A stretch of 64,000 bases of DNA from Nitrospira sp. CR1.1 (GTDB lineage: Bacteria; Nitrospirota; Nitrospiria; Nitrospirales; Nitrospiraceae), in NCBI GenBank assembly GCA_014055465.1, contig WIAF01000006.1:124001-188000 (forward strand), read 5' to 3'. The notes below the pieces were generated by a model that saw only the letters and a program-made list of their open reading frames with translations, was not told the DNA's origin and made no database searches. Below are positions 42,987 through 51,982 of this stretch, piece by piece. Position 1 is the stretch's first letter. Each line of letters opens with the position of its first letter. The translations under genes and the position numbers were made by a program.

Positions 42987-44801
42987 TTAGGGCAGAATCA
43001 TTCCGCTTCCGGCAGCCACTGCACGAATCACCGCCTGCGAAACCTGAAACATCGTGCCCTTCCCTGCAAGGTCTTTGGGACAGGCTGTCCCCACGCAAAA
43101 CGGCACGGTGCCCTTCACTCCCGTTAATTTACGAATCTCGGCAAAGACACTGTTGTCGAGAGTCTTCACGCAGCCGCTGCTGACGGCGTCGTGCGGATTG
43201 CCACCGTGCAGATAAAACCCGTCCCGTCGCTTTCGCACGCCTTCCGGTGTGACGACCGTCTTCGACCCCTGGATCTTGATCCGCTTCGGTCCCCAACAAT
43301 CCTGAGGCGTGTAACACTGTTGCGCCGGGTTGTCTGCCGTCGGGCATGGCACGTTGCAATAGTGGGCGCCCTCACAGGGACTCGGATCGGTGCTGGTGAT
43401 TTCCTGATATCCGCTTCCGATCCCAGCCGCTCCGCAGACGCCCGCTTGAATCGAAGACACCACCGCTCGCGTCACTCCCGGCTGAATTGCATAGCTTCCC
43501 GTGGGAATGGGTCCGACGCTCGGTTCATTTTCTCCATGCCCCGGGTGACCGGAGACTGCCGGAGCGACATAGGTCGGATTGCCCGCATTGAGCACAATCA
43601 CCCGGCCGCTTTGCCCGCCCGTATAGCCGACAAGGTCGTCCTTATGACGCTGAATCGTCGATGCAGGTCGGCCACCCTGCTGAATGACGTGGGTGAGCTC
43701 ATGCGCGAGCAGATGGCGGCCTGCACTCGTACCGGGCGAGTACTGCCCCGAGCCGAAGACCACATTTTTGCCGACCGTGTAGGCCAGGGCATGCACCCCG
43801 CGCGCCGACGCCGCTGCTGCCGCATCGTCATGCACCCGCACGTCACCGAAATCGTGGCCGAAGCGTGACGCGAAAAACTCGCGCGTCGACGCATCTAAGG
43901 GACGACCCGGCGACGCGAGGACATTCTGGACCGACGACAGGGACCCTGCCGATTGTGGCGTCTGCGAGGCTGCCTTCCGCTGCGCGACCGCCGGCGGGCC
44001 AACCGGTGCGCCAGGCGGGTGCGGCTTCGACGACTTCGCGCTCTTACACTCACGCTTCGTCAGCACCAACAATCCATCCGGACAGTGGTAATCGTAAAAA
44101 CACAAGGGGGTCGCAGGCGGCGGAGTTTCCGTGGCAATTTGGCCCGGCCCCATCCCGACCACGATGTCAGCCGCCCGCACGATCACTCTCATCACCAACC
44201 CGTCGCTGAAATGGACGAAGCAGCCGTAATTGCCGTTGGCGATGGGCGGTTCGCACCGGATTTTCTCCACCGTTGCCTGTGACGGCGGCGTGATGTCGTG
44301 CTGGACATAATTCTCAGCGGCCCGTTTGCTGATGCTTTCGGGGTCGGCCCGCCAGCTCGGGCAACGGCTTCCACCGTCGTCGAGAGAGCCATCCTTAGGC
44401 GCCGCTCCGCCGGAGGCCGATTGTTCTCCAGCCGGTGCCGATTCCTTTCCAGCTTCGTCTGCGCGTTGCATGGTTCCCTCACCCGTCTGACGACCACTGT
44501 CCTCGACAAACCGTTGGATCACAGGTTCCGACTGCAGAGGTTGCGCCTGCGCGCTCGCATCAGGCATCCGCATGACCTGCGCCGCCACCCGATCCGCTTC
44601 CTGTTCGAATTGGTCGCCCGGTTCGTTGACCCGCAACTTGGTTTGCAGCGAGTGGCCGAGCATCTTCTTTTTCTCGCACTCCGAACAGGCGCCGGTCAGA
44701 TTACTCGTCCCGCCGCAGGCACATTGACGTTGCAGAAGACCGACGTGCAGAGCCCCGGTCCGTACGGTATCCGGCCGCTGCTGACTCGCTTCCGTTCTCA
44801 T
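42987..44801 (-). CDS. eCIS DUF4157 protein with L,D-transpeptidase-like C-terminus
   Basis: A 604-residue candidate effector. An N-terminal zinc-ribbon-like cluster (RQCACGGTSNLTGACSECEKKK) is typical of many DUF4157 proteins. DUF4157 lies at ~300-385 (FASRFGHDFGDVRVHDD, then LLAHELTHVIQQGG). The C-terminal ~200 residues carry PSVGPIPTGSYAIQPG and GFYLHGGNPHDAVSSGCVKTL. This H...SxGC arrangement matches L,D-transpeptidase/DUF2778 (Tlde1-like) enzymes that act on peptidoglycan. The cluster of cysteines around YCNVPCPTADN may be disulfides or a metal site. Its place in the operon and architecture suggest a bacterial-target toxin; immunity is not identified. Confidence 0.78.
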   Translation of the reverse strand: MRTEASQQRPDTVRTGALHVGLLQRQCACGGTSNLTGACSECEKKKMLGHSLQTKLRVNEPGDQFEQEADRVAAQVMRMPDASAQAQPLQSEPVIQRFVEDSGRQTGEGTMQRADEAGKESAPAGEQSASGGAAPKDGSLDDGGSRCPSWRADPESISKRAAENYVQHDITPPSQATVEKIRCEPPIANGNYGCFVHFSDGLVMRVIVRAADIVVGMGPGQIATETPPPATPLCFYDYHCPDGLLVLTKRECKSAKSSKPHPPGAPVGPPAVAQRKAASQTPQSAGSLSSVQNVLASPGRPLDASTREFFASRFGHDFGDVRVHDDAAAAASARGVHALAYTVGKNVVFGSGQYSPGTSAGRHLLAHELTHVIQQGGRPASTIQRHKDDLVGYTGGQSGRVIVLNAGNPTYVAPAVSGHPGHGENEPSVGPIPTGSYAIQPGVTRAVVSSIQAGVCGAAGIGSGYQEITSTDPSPCEGAHYCNVPCPTADNPAQQCYTPQDCWGPKRIKIQGSKTVVTPEGVRKRRDGFYLHGGNPHDAVSSGCVKTLDNSVFAEIRKLTGVKGTVPFCVGTACPKDLAGKGTMFQVSQAVIRAVAAGSGMILP

Positions 44802-44862
44802 AGGGGCGACCTATGCCCGTCCCACTGCCATCCCCATGGCGCCCGCTTCCGTCTGCTCCGCC

Positions 44863-45558
44863 TCATGCGGGCGCCTCTTCCATCCCATACCGGGACGCGT
44901 TCACATAGAGATGTCCGAACAATTCCGGGAACAACACCTCATACTGTCGAAGGTCTTCTTCTAGGTGTCGCACCGCGTCCATCGGTACCACCGTGCGGTG
45001 GATGGGCTGCTGATCGGCCAACGTCACGGCGGTCAGATCTATCCCCTGTGCATTGATCGCCACCGTCACCCACTCCCAGGGGCCATGCATGAAGAGTTGT
45101 CCGACGAGATCGCGGCTGAGGCCAAGTTTCAGACATTCCAATGCGCGATCATCGATGCCATGGCGCAATGCCAGCAGCTTCTCCACGAATTGCTCCCGTC
45201 CGAAACAGATACGCCGCCGCACTGCGGCTGCCTGCTCACGAATGACGGCGGGTGGACGTTCGAAAAATTCTCGCGAGAAAATCCGGTCCGCCTCGGCCTC
45301 CAACTCGACAAACTGGCCTCGCCGCTCCCACGGATACCGGACCAGCCAAATACCGCCAGGCAGATCGCTATACAACAGCGGCGGATCGGCCAGGTAGCGC
45401 TGCCCGCAAGCCAGGCAAGACACTTCCCCCCAGGTGCCGTCGGTGATCCGTTGTACCGCCGTTTTGATGCGTGCCCCGTTCACGCTCACAAACACCTTCT
45501 CCTCCTGCTCCACACCGCAGGTGGGACAGCGGAGGCGTTGGACGACGCAACGGCTCAT
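44863..45558 (-). CDS. CpXC-domain protein
   Basis: A 231-residue protein with a zinc ribbon built from LRCPTCG near residue 10 and VSCLACGQRY near 48. This is the CpXC domain. The following region is helical (FVELEAEADRIFSREFFE, then LLALRHGIDDRALECLKLGL). It shows ATGA overlap with the upstream 283-residue protein gene and lies 61 bp before the DUF4157/LDT gene. It may be an effector chaperone or adaptor, but this is only an inference from position. Confidence 0.7.
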   Translation of the reverse strand: MSRCVVQRLRCPTCGVEQEEKVFVSVNGARIKTAVQRITDGTWGEVSCLACGQRYLADPPLLYSDLPGGIWLVRYPWERRGQFVELEAEADRIFSREFFERPPAVIREQAAAVRRRICFGREQFVEKLLALRHGIDDRALECLKLGLSRDLVGQLFMHGPWEWVTVAINAQGIDLTAVTLADQQPIHRTVVPMDAVRHLEEDLRQYEVLFPELFGHLYVNASRYGMEEAPA

Positions 45559-46403
45559 ACGAAATCCGCATACCCTTTCAGAACGGGATCACCCTCGGCG
45601 CGAATCCTGACCCCGAGATAGGACAGCTCTGTGCGGCCGGCCGCCTCGCAGAGATGCCGCAGGCGTGCTTCCGTCTGCCTGAGACGAGCCCCATCGAGGA
45701 GCCCCGCCGCGACGACCGGAGCAACGCCCGGATAGTCAACCTTCAGGGACGGATCCGTGCCGTCTTCGGACACCGCGAGGGACACGAAGAGCGTATGCGC
45801 GAGCTGTCGTGACGACAATCGATCGTGATAAGTCGCCCAGCGGCCCTCAGCCGACGGTTGTCCCGCAAAGCGCCGCATGGCCCGCTGCAATCGCCCAAAG
45901 ACCTGTTCATGCGATGCGGGCGTGACATACTGAGAAAAATACAGTTTGTAATGAATCGGCCTACCCGGCCGCATCACGGCGGATACAAAGTGAACCGTAT
46001 CCTTTCCCAACAACGCGCCCAGTTCACGAAGATCATCCAGCGCAACGGTGGTGCCCGCCGATTGAGCCACGATCTTTAACGCCTCGTGGAGCTTGGGTCG
46101 ACGGCGATAATAGACGGCCGCCTGCCGATCGACTCCTGTCGCATGGCCACACCATTCAAGTTTCAGGAAGCATCGCTTGTGCTCGAAGGCACCAGCCACA
46201 CGAGCCTGGACGAAGGCCGCCTCATCCCCCAGATCCCACTGTCGCAGCAGGCCTTGAATCCGGTCAGTGAAGCCGGAGCCCTCGCCGCGCAGCAGGAGAC
46301 CGGCCAACGAATGGTCGGTCGCGGCAATGAGTTCCCCGTACTGTTCGAATTCCGGCAAGAGGATGGACTCCAGACCCGCCACCTCTTCGACGGCATTCGG
46401 CAT
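45555..46403 (-). CDS. eCIS-locus protein of unknown function
   Basis: About 283 residues from MPNAVEEVAGLE. A TTG at 46493 is an alternative start that would overlap the LF-like gene. No family is recognised. The chain alternates beta strands and helices (CFLKLEWCGHATGVDRQAAVYYRRRP, HFVSAVMRPGRPIHYKLYFSQYVTP, RLRHLCEAAGRTELSYLGVRIRAEG). Its place between a DUF4157 toxin-like gene and the CpXC gene suggests an accessory for cargo loading. It ends in an ATGA overlap with the CpXC gene. Confidence 0.6.
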   Translation of the reverse strand: MPNAVEEVAGLESILLPEFEQYGELIAATDHSLAGLLLRGEGSGFTDRIQGLLRQWDLGDEAAFVQARVAGAFEHKRCFLKLEWCGHATGVDRQAAVYYRRRPKLHEALKIVAQSAGTTVALDDLRELGALLGKDTVHFVSAVMRPGRPIHYKLYFSQYVTPASHEQVFGRLQRAMRRFAGQPSAEGRWATYHDRLSSRQLAHTLFVSLAVSEDGTDPSLKVDYPGVAPVVAAGLLDGARLRQTEARLRHLCEAAGRTELSYLGVRIRAEGDPVLKGYADFV

Positions 46404-46450
46404 GATCCCGCCGAGCAGCCGGGCACAGGTCCCAAGCCTAAGTCCCAGGG

Positions 46451-48445
46451 CTACTTCGCCGGATGGACCACGGTGTCGAAGAACTGCTTCCAATTGGGCA
46501 CTCCCTTCAATTTGTCCCCGCGCTTCGGTCCTGAGCCTTCTTCATAGTAGGCTTCGTACATCTCCGCAAAGAATTCCGGGTGGCCGAAGAGCGAATAGTC
46601 GGTCAATCGTTTGTCCTGCACCACCAGGTTGTAGACGTAGAATTCGTGGTAGTAGGTGCTCCAACTGAAGTAGCAGGCGCCGAACTTCCTGACGCTGCCG
46701 AGATGTTGGTACACCTTATCCTTCTTGCCGGCTAAATCCTTGGCCGCTTCAATCATCGGGACGTCATCATTCCAATAGGTTTGGATCGGATGCGTCTTGT
46801 CGGTGTCCTTGCGCAGTCCCTTGCTGCCGTCGCCATTCACGTAGGCGTCGAGCAACGCATTGATCTTCAGCCGGTCCGCCAGAGGCACATCTTTGCCGCC
46901 CTTGCGCTTCCAGGGATCGGTCATGTGCGTTTCCCACATCGTGGATGTCTTCGACCAATCCCAGCCATTCGTGGAGTTCTTCTTGAATGTCTCGGTGGAG
47001 GAGCCCAGGTAATCGTCCATGGCATGGCCGACCTCATGTCTCGTCAATCCGGCGATATCCGAATGCTCCATGCCGACCTCGATAAACGGATTCGCCCAGT
47101 AGCCGGTGCTGCCTTCGATCAGGCGGAAGCCCGACAACTCACCCTTCTGGATGCCGGGCACATCTTGATCGGCCCGCACCACATGCCCCTCAGGAACCTG
47201 TCTGAGCGCGACATTGAGCCGCCGAATCATCTCGACCGTCCAGACCGGCGCCTTCTTTTCCTTGCCCGCCTTCGATTGACTCGAAATGTTCCAGCGCGCC
47301 TCAAACGCGGCTTGTACCCGTGCCAGCTTCTTGTCGTGGTTGATCTGGGTGTTGGTATCCGTCGCCACGGATTCCTGCATCTCATGTCCGCGAGCCAGAT
47401 GCGCAATGATGTTCTTGACGACATCATAGCCAAGCGCCTCGAAATGATCGCAGGCTTCATTCACCGTGTCGGGAAAGAGCAGCAGAGCATGATAGGTGTC
47501 GCGAATATTGATCGCCGCTTCGTTGAAGAACGCCTTCGTGATGATAGCCTGCGCCTGCCCCAACTCGTCGTCCGACAGCTCATCGCGCAACTCCATGAGC
47601 ATCGTGCTGCTTTCCATCTGGCGTTTGAGTTCGAGCGCCGGCGTCGATCGGAGCGCTTCAAAGATCCCTTCTTCGTCGGTCCCCCATCCCTCCGACGCGG
47701 CATGCACGCGCGATTCAGCAGTCGCGCCGAGCAGTCCCAGCACGGTTCCCCACTCCCCGCGCGACAAATCATCCTGCAACTCCTGCATCAGCACCGGATC
47801 GCCCAGCACGGCTTTTTTTTCTTCTTCCCCGGCAATGCGCAATCGCGCATAAATCGCTTCTTCATCCGTCCCCCAGCCTTCAATCGCTTCGCGCAGGTCC
47901 TCCTTGATCGCACGATGAATGACACCCGGCTCCGACATCGGCTGGCACGCGGACGGAAGTCCGAGCGCCAATCGTTGTACACTCACCTCCGCCGCCTGTT
48001 CCGCAGCCGAATCCGGCCGGCTCACCCGGAACGATCCCGCGAGGGACGGCGTTCCTGACTGTTGCGCCACGTGAGCCAGCTCATGAGCGAGGAGGTCCCG
48101 GCCTTTGGGGCTGGCCGGAGCATAACGCCCCGGCCCGAACACGATATGCTCGCCGACGGTGTAGGCATCTGCGAGCAGCGAATCAGCCGACTCAGCCGCA
48201 CGCGCATCCGTATGAACCCGAACCCGCCCGAAATCATGTCCGAAACGCGGCTCGAACGCCGTCCGGGAGGTGTCGTCCAACGGCATCCCTGCGGATCGCA
48301 ACACGCCGCTCACGAGGTCGCCGGTCGGCTGCGGCCCTGACGTCTGAGCTGAAAACGCCGACAGGCCGCTTGACGCGGCAGCCGGCTGACGCCCCTTCCC
48401 GGATGGGTCTTTGGTCTGTGAGGCGGCCGCCCGTCGATCACTCAT
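46451..48445 (-). CDS. eCIS DUF4157 protein with annexin-like repeats and lethal-factor-like metalloprotease
   Basis: A 664-residue candidate effector. A Ser/Pro/Gln-rich head leads to DUF4157 (~55-135; FGHDFGRVRVHTD, HELAHVAQQ at 121-129). Residues ~180-320 hold two annexin-like repeats with GWGTDEE at 190-196 and 253-259. The C-terminal region has a second zinc site, TRHEVGHAMDDYLG (HExxH at 470-474), with FFAEMYEAYYEEG (625-637) as likely third ligand. That pattern resembles M34/anthrax lethal-factor-like and related proteases. No signal peptide is present, as expected for particle-delivered cargo. Function is inferred from motifs. Confidence 0.78.
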   Translation of the reverse strand: MSDRRAAASQTKDPSGKGRQPAAASSGLSAFSAQTSGPQPTGDLVSGVLRSAGMPLDDTSRTAFEPRFGHDFGRVRVHTDARAAESADSLLADAYTVGEHIVFGPGRYAPASPKGRDLLAHELAHVAQQSGTPSLAGSFRVSRPDSAAEQAAEVSVQRLALGLPSACQPMSEPGVIHRAIKEDLREAIEGWGTDEEAIYARLRIAGEEEKKAVLGDPVLMQELQDDLSRGEWGTVLGLLGATAESRVHAASEGWGTDEEGIFEALRSTPALELKRQMESSTMLMELRDELSDDELGQAQAIITKAFFNEAAINIRDTYHALLLFPDTVNEACDHFEALGYDVVKNIIAHLARGHEMQESVATDTNTQINHDKKLARVQAAFEARWNISSQSKAGKEKKAPVWTVEMIRRLNVALRQVPEGHVVRADQDVPGIQKGELSGFRLIEGSTGYWANPFIEVGMEHSDIAGLTRHEVGHAMDDYLGSSTETFKKNSTNGWDWSKTSTMWETHMTDPWKRKGGKDVPLADRLKINALLDAYVNGDGSKGLRKDTDKTHPIQTYWNDDVPMIEAAKDLAGKKDKVYQHLGSVRKFGACYFSWSTYYHEFYVYNLVVQDKRLTDYSLFGHPEFFAEMYEAYYEEGSGPKRGDKLKGVPNWKQFFDTVVHPAK

Positions 48446-48756
48446 GTCGATGACCCCTGTCCCGGCGCTGAATCGGTTGCCGACGGCCTGGCCACCCGGC
48501 CGTCTTGCGACCAGTGACCGGCAATCGCACGCCCCATCGCCCTCCCGATTGCTTGCCCCCTCATCTCCCCCGCCACCTGAATGTTGCCGAGACGGAGACG
48601 CGGCGCGCTGCCGGTAGCGCCGAGCCGCTCTGCCATTCCCGGTTCAGAGAGCCATTGCGCCAAGTGCTCCCTGAGCCCTTCCCCAATCGCATGCCGGTCT
48701 TCGAAACGGAAGCCCTTGAGGACGAGGCGGTCGATGTTTACGATGACCCGCTTCAT
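48442..48756 (-). CDS. Small conserved eCIS-locus protein of unknown function
   Basis: A 104-residue protein from MKRVIVNIDRLVLKGFRFEDRHAIGEGLREHLAQWL. The N-terminal half is well ordered (one strand, two helices) and the rest is Ala/Gly/Arg-rich. It overlaps both neighbours by 4 nt. Its position between the AAA+ ATPase and the LF-like protein suggests an assembly or loading role; no family can be named. Confidence 0.6.
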   Translation of the reverse strand: MKRVIVNIDRLVLKGFRFEDRHAIGEGLREHLAQWLSEPGMAERLGATGSAPRLRLGNIQVAGEMRGQAIGRAMGRAIAGHWSQDGRVARPSATDSAPGQGSST

Positions 48757-50690
48757 ACCCACCCCCTGGTTTCGGCGTCGGAGAGCGGGCGTTCACGCTT
48801 TGCCGCCTCGGTATGCGCAGCCTGCAGAAGATGCCGCATCCCCACCGCCGCCCCTTCATCCGCCGCCAGGAACGCGGCATTCAAGGCGATGCTGCGGATA
48901 TTTCCCCCGGACATGCTCAGCCTGGCGAGTTTGGCGTAATCGAGTGGCTCCAACGGCGCGGCAGCGGGAAAGATGCGACTCCAGATCAATTCCCGCTGAT
49001 GCTGGTCCGGAAAGGGAAACTGCACCACGAAACTGAGGCGGCGCGAGAACGCAACATCAAGCGCCGCCTTCATGTTGGTCGTCAGAATCGCGAGGCCGCG
49101 ATAGGCCTCCATCCGTTGCAACAGATAACTGACTTCGATATTCGCGTAGCGATCATGGCTGTCGCGCACTTCGCTCCGTTTTCCGAACAGCGCATCGGCT
49201 TCGTCGAACAACAGCATCGCCCCGCTGGTTTCGGCGGCATCGAACACGCGCCGCAGGTTGCGTTCCGTCTCGCCGATGTATTTGCTGACGACCCCGGAAA
49301 GATCGATGCGATACACATCAAGACGCAGCTCATTCGCCAGAACTTCCGCCGCCATGGTCTTGCCCGTCCCGCTTTCACCCGCAAAGAGGGCCGTGATGCC
49401 AAGGCCGCGCACGCCCTTCCCGGCGAAGCCCCATTGTTGATAGACCATCAGTCGGTGTTTCGCGTGCGCCGCAATTTGTCGCAGCGTCCGCTGCTGCGCC
49501 TCCGGCAAGACCAGATCGTTCCATCCCGCGACCGGGTCCAGGCGCTGCGCCAGATCCTCCAGGCGGGAACGGCTCACACTGCGGCAGGCCTTCCACAAGG
49601 CACTGTCCGCCTGGCTGCCGGATTCAGCCACGTCGCGGAGCCCGGCGCCGGCGATGGCAATCGCTCTGGCACTCAACGAAAACTGGGACGCCACACCGTC
49701 CAACATCCCGTTCATGCGGACCGTGGCCGGGCCCAGCACCTGTTGCCACAATTGCTTTTGCTCAGCGCCGTCCGGCTTGTTCACCGTGAATCGGATGGTT
49801 GCCCGTTTGCATGAAGGGACATCGCGACCGGCGATAAACAACGGGCTCCCGCTGCGGTCGGCGAGATACGCGACCGCTTTCGCGGGTGTTCCGTCCTGGC
49901 AGTGGATCAACAGAATCGCGCCGAGCAAGGCCGCCTCGCGTTGCCACAACGTCGCGAAGGCATCGGCCTCTGCCGGACTGCCCGGCAAGTCCTCGGCCTG
50001 CGCGCGGTACAACTGTACGTGCAAATGAACCGCCACCTCCGCCGCCACATCAGCCTGTCCATCCACATCGTCGCCTGACAGCAGGACCACAGGATAGGAG
50101 GACGATGGTTCCCGCAAACGCTCCAGTAGCGACTGGCAAATGTGCCGATGCGTCCCGGCCATGACCTGCGGAGCGGGAACCGGACTGAGCAGCGGCTGCA
50201 GGCGTGGATCGAGGTAGTTGACGCCGGCCAGATAATGGAGCACCCGTTCGTCGATGCGCAGTCTTCCGTTCACCAGTCCGGCACTGTCGTCGACTTCCAG
50301 CAGGCGCCACCGGCGCAACGGCGCCATCGCCGCCAGCGCGCTCCAGTGCGAATGCTCCAACGCCGCCAGGGCCAGGCCGAACGTCGCCTGGGGCCGCGGC
50401 GCTTGCGATTGCCCCAATGCCGCGGCGCACACACGCCCGAGGTCGGCATCCATTTCCACTCCGGCGGCCAGGAGCAGGAGATCCCGCTCGAAGGCGCTCA
50501 GACCGAATAGCCCGGACAGGGTATCGATGGCGGCCGGAGCAGAAAGTTCCGCATCTGCCGCCTCCACCCGCGCTGCGACCACCCGTTCATCATGCTCAGC
50601 GCCCAGCCGCAGTTTCAGACGGGAAAACTCAGCCACCAGATAGGCTTGATTCGCATCGCACCATGCTGCGGAGGTCGCGGCGGTCTTCAT
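48753..50690 (-). CDS. AAA+ ATPase of the eCIS (Afp15-like)
   Basis: A 645-residue ATPase. The N-terminal ~380 residues are an eCIS-typical helical module. The AAA+ core starts near 400: ALFAGESGTGKTMAAEVLANEL is Walker A, GAMLLFDEADALFGKRSEVRD Walker B, then ILTTNMKAALDVAFSRRLSFVVQFPFPD as sensor/arginine-finger region. It ends MSGGNIRSIALNAAFLAADEGAAVGMRHLLQAAHTEAAKRERPL. The enzyme is thought to handle assembly or cargo loading. ATGA overlaps link it to both neighbours. Confidence 0.93.
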   Translation of the reverse strand: MKTAATSAAWCDANQAYLVAEFSRLKLRLGAEHDERVVAARVEAADAELSAPAAIDTLSGLFGLSAFERDLLLLAAGVEMDADLGRVCAAALGQSQAPRPQATFGLALAALEHSHWSALAAMAPLRRWRLLEVDDSAGLVNGRLRIDERVLHYLAGVNYLDPRLQPLLSPVPAPQVMAGTHRHICQSLLERLREPSSSYPVVLLSGDDVDGQADVAAEVAVHLHVQLYRAQAEDLPGSPAEADAFATLWQREAALLGAILLIHCQDGTPAKAVAYLADRSGSPLFIAGRDVPSCKRATIRFTVNKPDGAEQKQLWQQVLGPATVRMNGMLDGVASQFSLSARAIAIAGAGLRDVAESGSQADSALWKACRSVSRSRLEDLAQRLDPVAGWNDLVLPEAQQRTLRQIAAHAKHRLMVYQQWGFAGKGVRGLGITALFAGESGTGKTMAAEVLANELRLDVYRIDLSGVVSKYIGETERNLRRVFDAAETSGAMLLFDEADALFGKRSEVRDSHDRYANIEVSYLLQRMEAYRGLAILTTNMKAALDVAFSRRLSFVVQFPFPDQHQRELIWSRIFPAAAPLEPLDYAKLARLSMSGGNIRSIALNAAFLAADEGAAVGMRHLLQAAHTEAAKRERPLSDAETRGWV

Positions 50691-51982
50691 GTGATCGTCA
50701 CCCGATAGTTGAAAAAGGCCGGCGGAACGGCTGACCGGTTGATGATCGGACTCTCGATGCCATCAACTCGTATCCGAAGCAGAAACTCTCCCGCCTGCGC
50801 GTCGGGGACGGGAACCGTCAACGTCCCCGTTGCCACGGTAACGGGCCCGATTGGAACCTCACGGGTTCCCAACAGCAACGAGGCCGACTGCCCCGGCTGA
50901 ATCTGCGGTTGCACCGTGAGCGCCAGAGTGGCCACTCCGCTGCCGTCCCGCGCGACCGCAATCGGCATCGCCGTCGTGATCTCCGGTCCGATTACCAATG
51001 CCAGGGCATTGCTGGCGCGTGGATCGGATTCACCGGGACGGATGACCTGCAGCGCAACCTGATACACCCCGGCCGGCACGATGGGCACCGTGAAGGAAGC
51101 CAGGCTGCCCCCTCCCCCTGCGGCCGGCAGCGACTGTTCGATGCCGAACCGGCTGTTCGAGAGCAGGGCTGTGCGATTCGTGCCATCGAGGTGATGCCCC
51201 GTGAGTTCGACGGTCGCGCCGATCGTAGCTGCCGGCTGCCCGCTGGCCGCAGCCACGGTCTGAATGGTCGGAAACGGCGGGAGCAGATCGGCCTGCACCA
51301 CCACGCCCCGCTCCAAGTGCGTGACTGGATCAACCGGCCCCCGAGTGAGCACCGGCAGAGTCGGCCTGGTCGGTTTGCTGGATTCAATAAGCACGACTGT
51401 CGCGACGTAGGCCGCGGAAGGCCGGTAATGGGACTGCACGGCGGTCCAAAGTTTCGACATTTCCTCGCTGCTGAGAGGGTCCGGGACGAGTTTGATCTGT
51501 TCCACCTGGTCGGCCAACCCGCATTCCGCCAAGGCCCGAAGCGCCGGTGGCAGATTGGTATCGACCGATGGCGACGGCGTCAAGGCCGTCGTAATGGCTT
51601 TTCGATCCAGCACCGGCACCTCATGGAGCAACTGTATGGCGTACCCCAGCAGAATTTCACTCCCCAATTCTTCCGCGCTGTACGCGCTCAGCAGATAATG
51701 GAGATCGAGCGCCAGCGGCGGATTGCTGAGGCGCTGCTGGCCCGATCCGTCGCGGGAGGGCAACGCGTGATTGCGCCAGCCGGTATTGAAGGTGACTTGA
51801 TGGAGAAAGAGATTCAGCTGGGTGCTCTCGGTTCCATTGACCGGCACCACACGATCCGGCGGCAAGGCGCTCACCGTGACGGTGCTGCCCAAGAGGCCGC
51901 TCACGTTGTGGTTGATCAAGCCATCGTTGAGCAGATCCCGAAGGACGGCCGTGACACCCGCAATGGCCAGTGCACTGCTCAC
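50687..51982 (-). CDS. DUF4255 tail-terminator protein (Afp16/Pvc16-like)
   Basis: A 431-residue protein. The N-terminal ~190 residues are DUF4255: AGVTAVLRDLLNDGLI, STQLNLFLHQVTFNTGWRN and LALDLHYLLSAYS. The rest is beta-sandwich domains (SLASFTVPIVPAGVYQVALQV, then VTGTLTVPVPDAQAGEFLLRIRVDG). It begins at GTG 51982 through a GTGA overlap with the disordered protein gene and ends in an ATGA overlap with the ATPase. It caps the tube and sheath at the end opposite the baseplate. Confidence 0.9.
   Translation of the reverse strand: MSSALAIAGVTAVLRDLLNDGLINHNVSGLLGSTVTVSALPPDRVVPVNGTESTQLNLFLHQVTFNTGWRNHALPSRDGSGQQRLSNPPLALDLHYLLSAYSAEELGSEILLGYAIQLLHEVPVLDRKAITTALTPSPSVDTNLPPALRALAECGLADQVEQIKLVPDPLSSEEMSKLWTAVQSHYRPSAAYVATVVLIESSKPTRPTLPVLTRGPVDPVTHLERGVVVQADLLPPFPTIQTVAAASGQPAATIGATVELTGHHLDGTNRTALLSNSRFGIEQSLPAAGGGGSLASFTVPIVPAGVYQVALQVIRPGESDPRASNALALVIGPEITTAMPIAVARDGSGVATLALTVQPQIQPGQSASLLLGTREVPIGPVTVATGTLTVPVPDAQAGEFLLRIRVDGIESPIINRSAVPPAFFNYRVTIT

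Noticed and set aside
46781-48058. Plus-strand 425-codon frame opposite the lethal-factor-like protein
   Set aside because: It lies wholly antisense to a gene with clear domain motifs, and the composition is that of a shadow.
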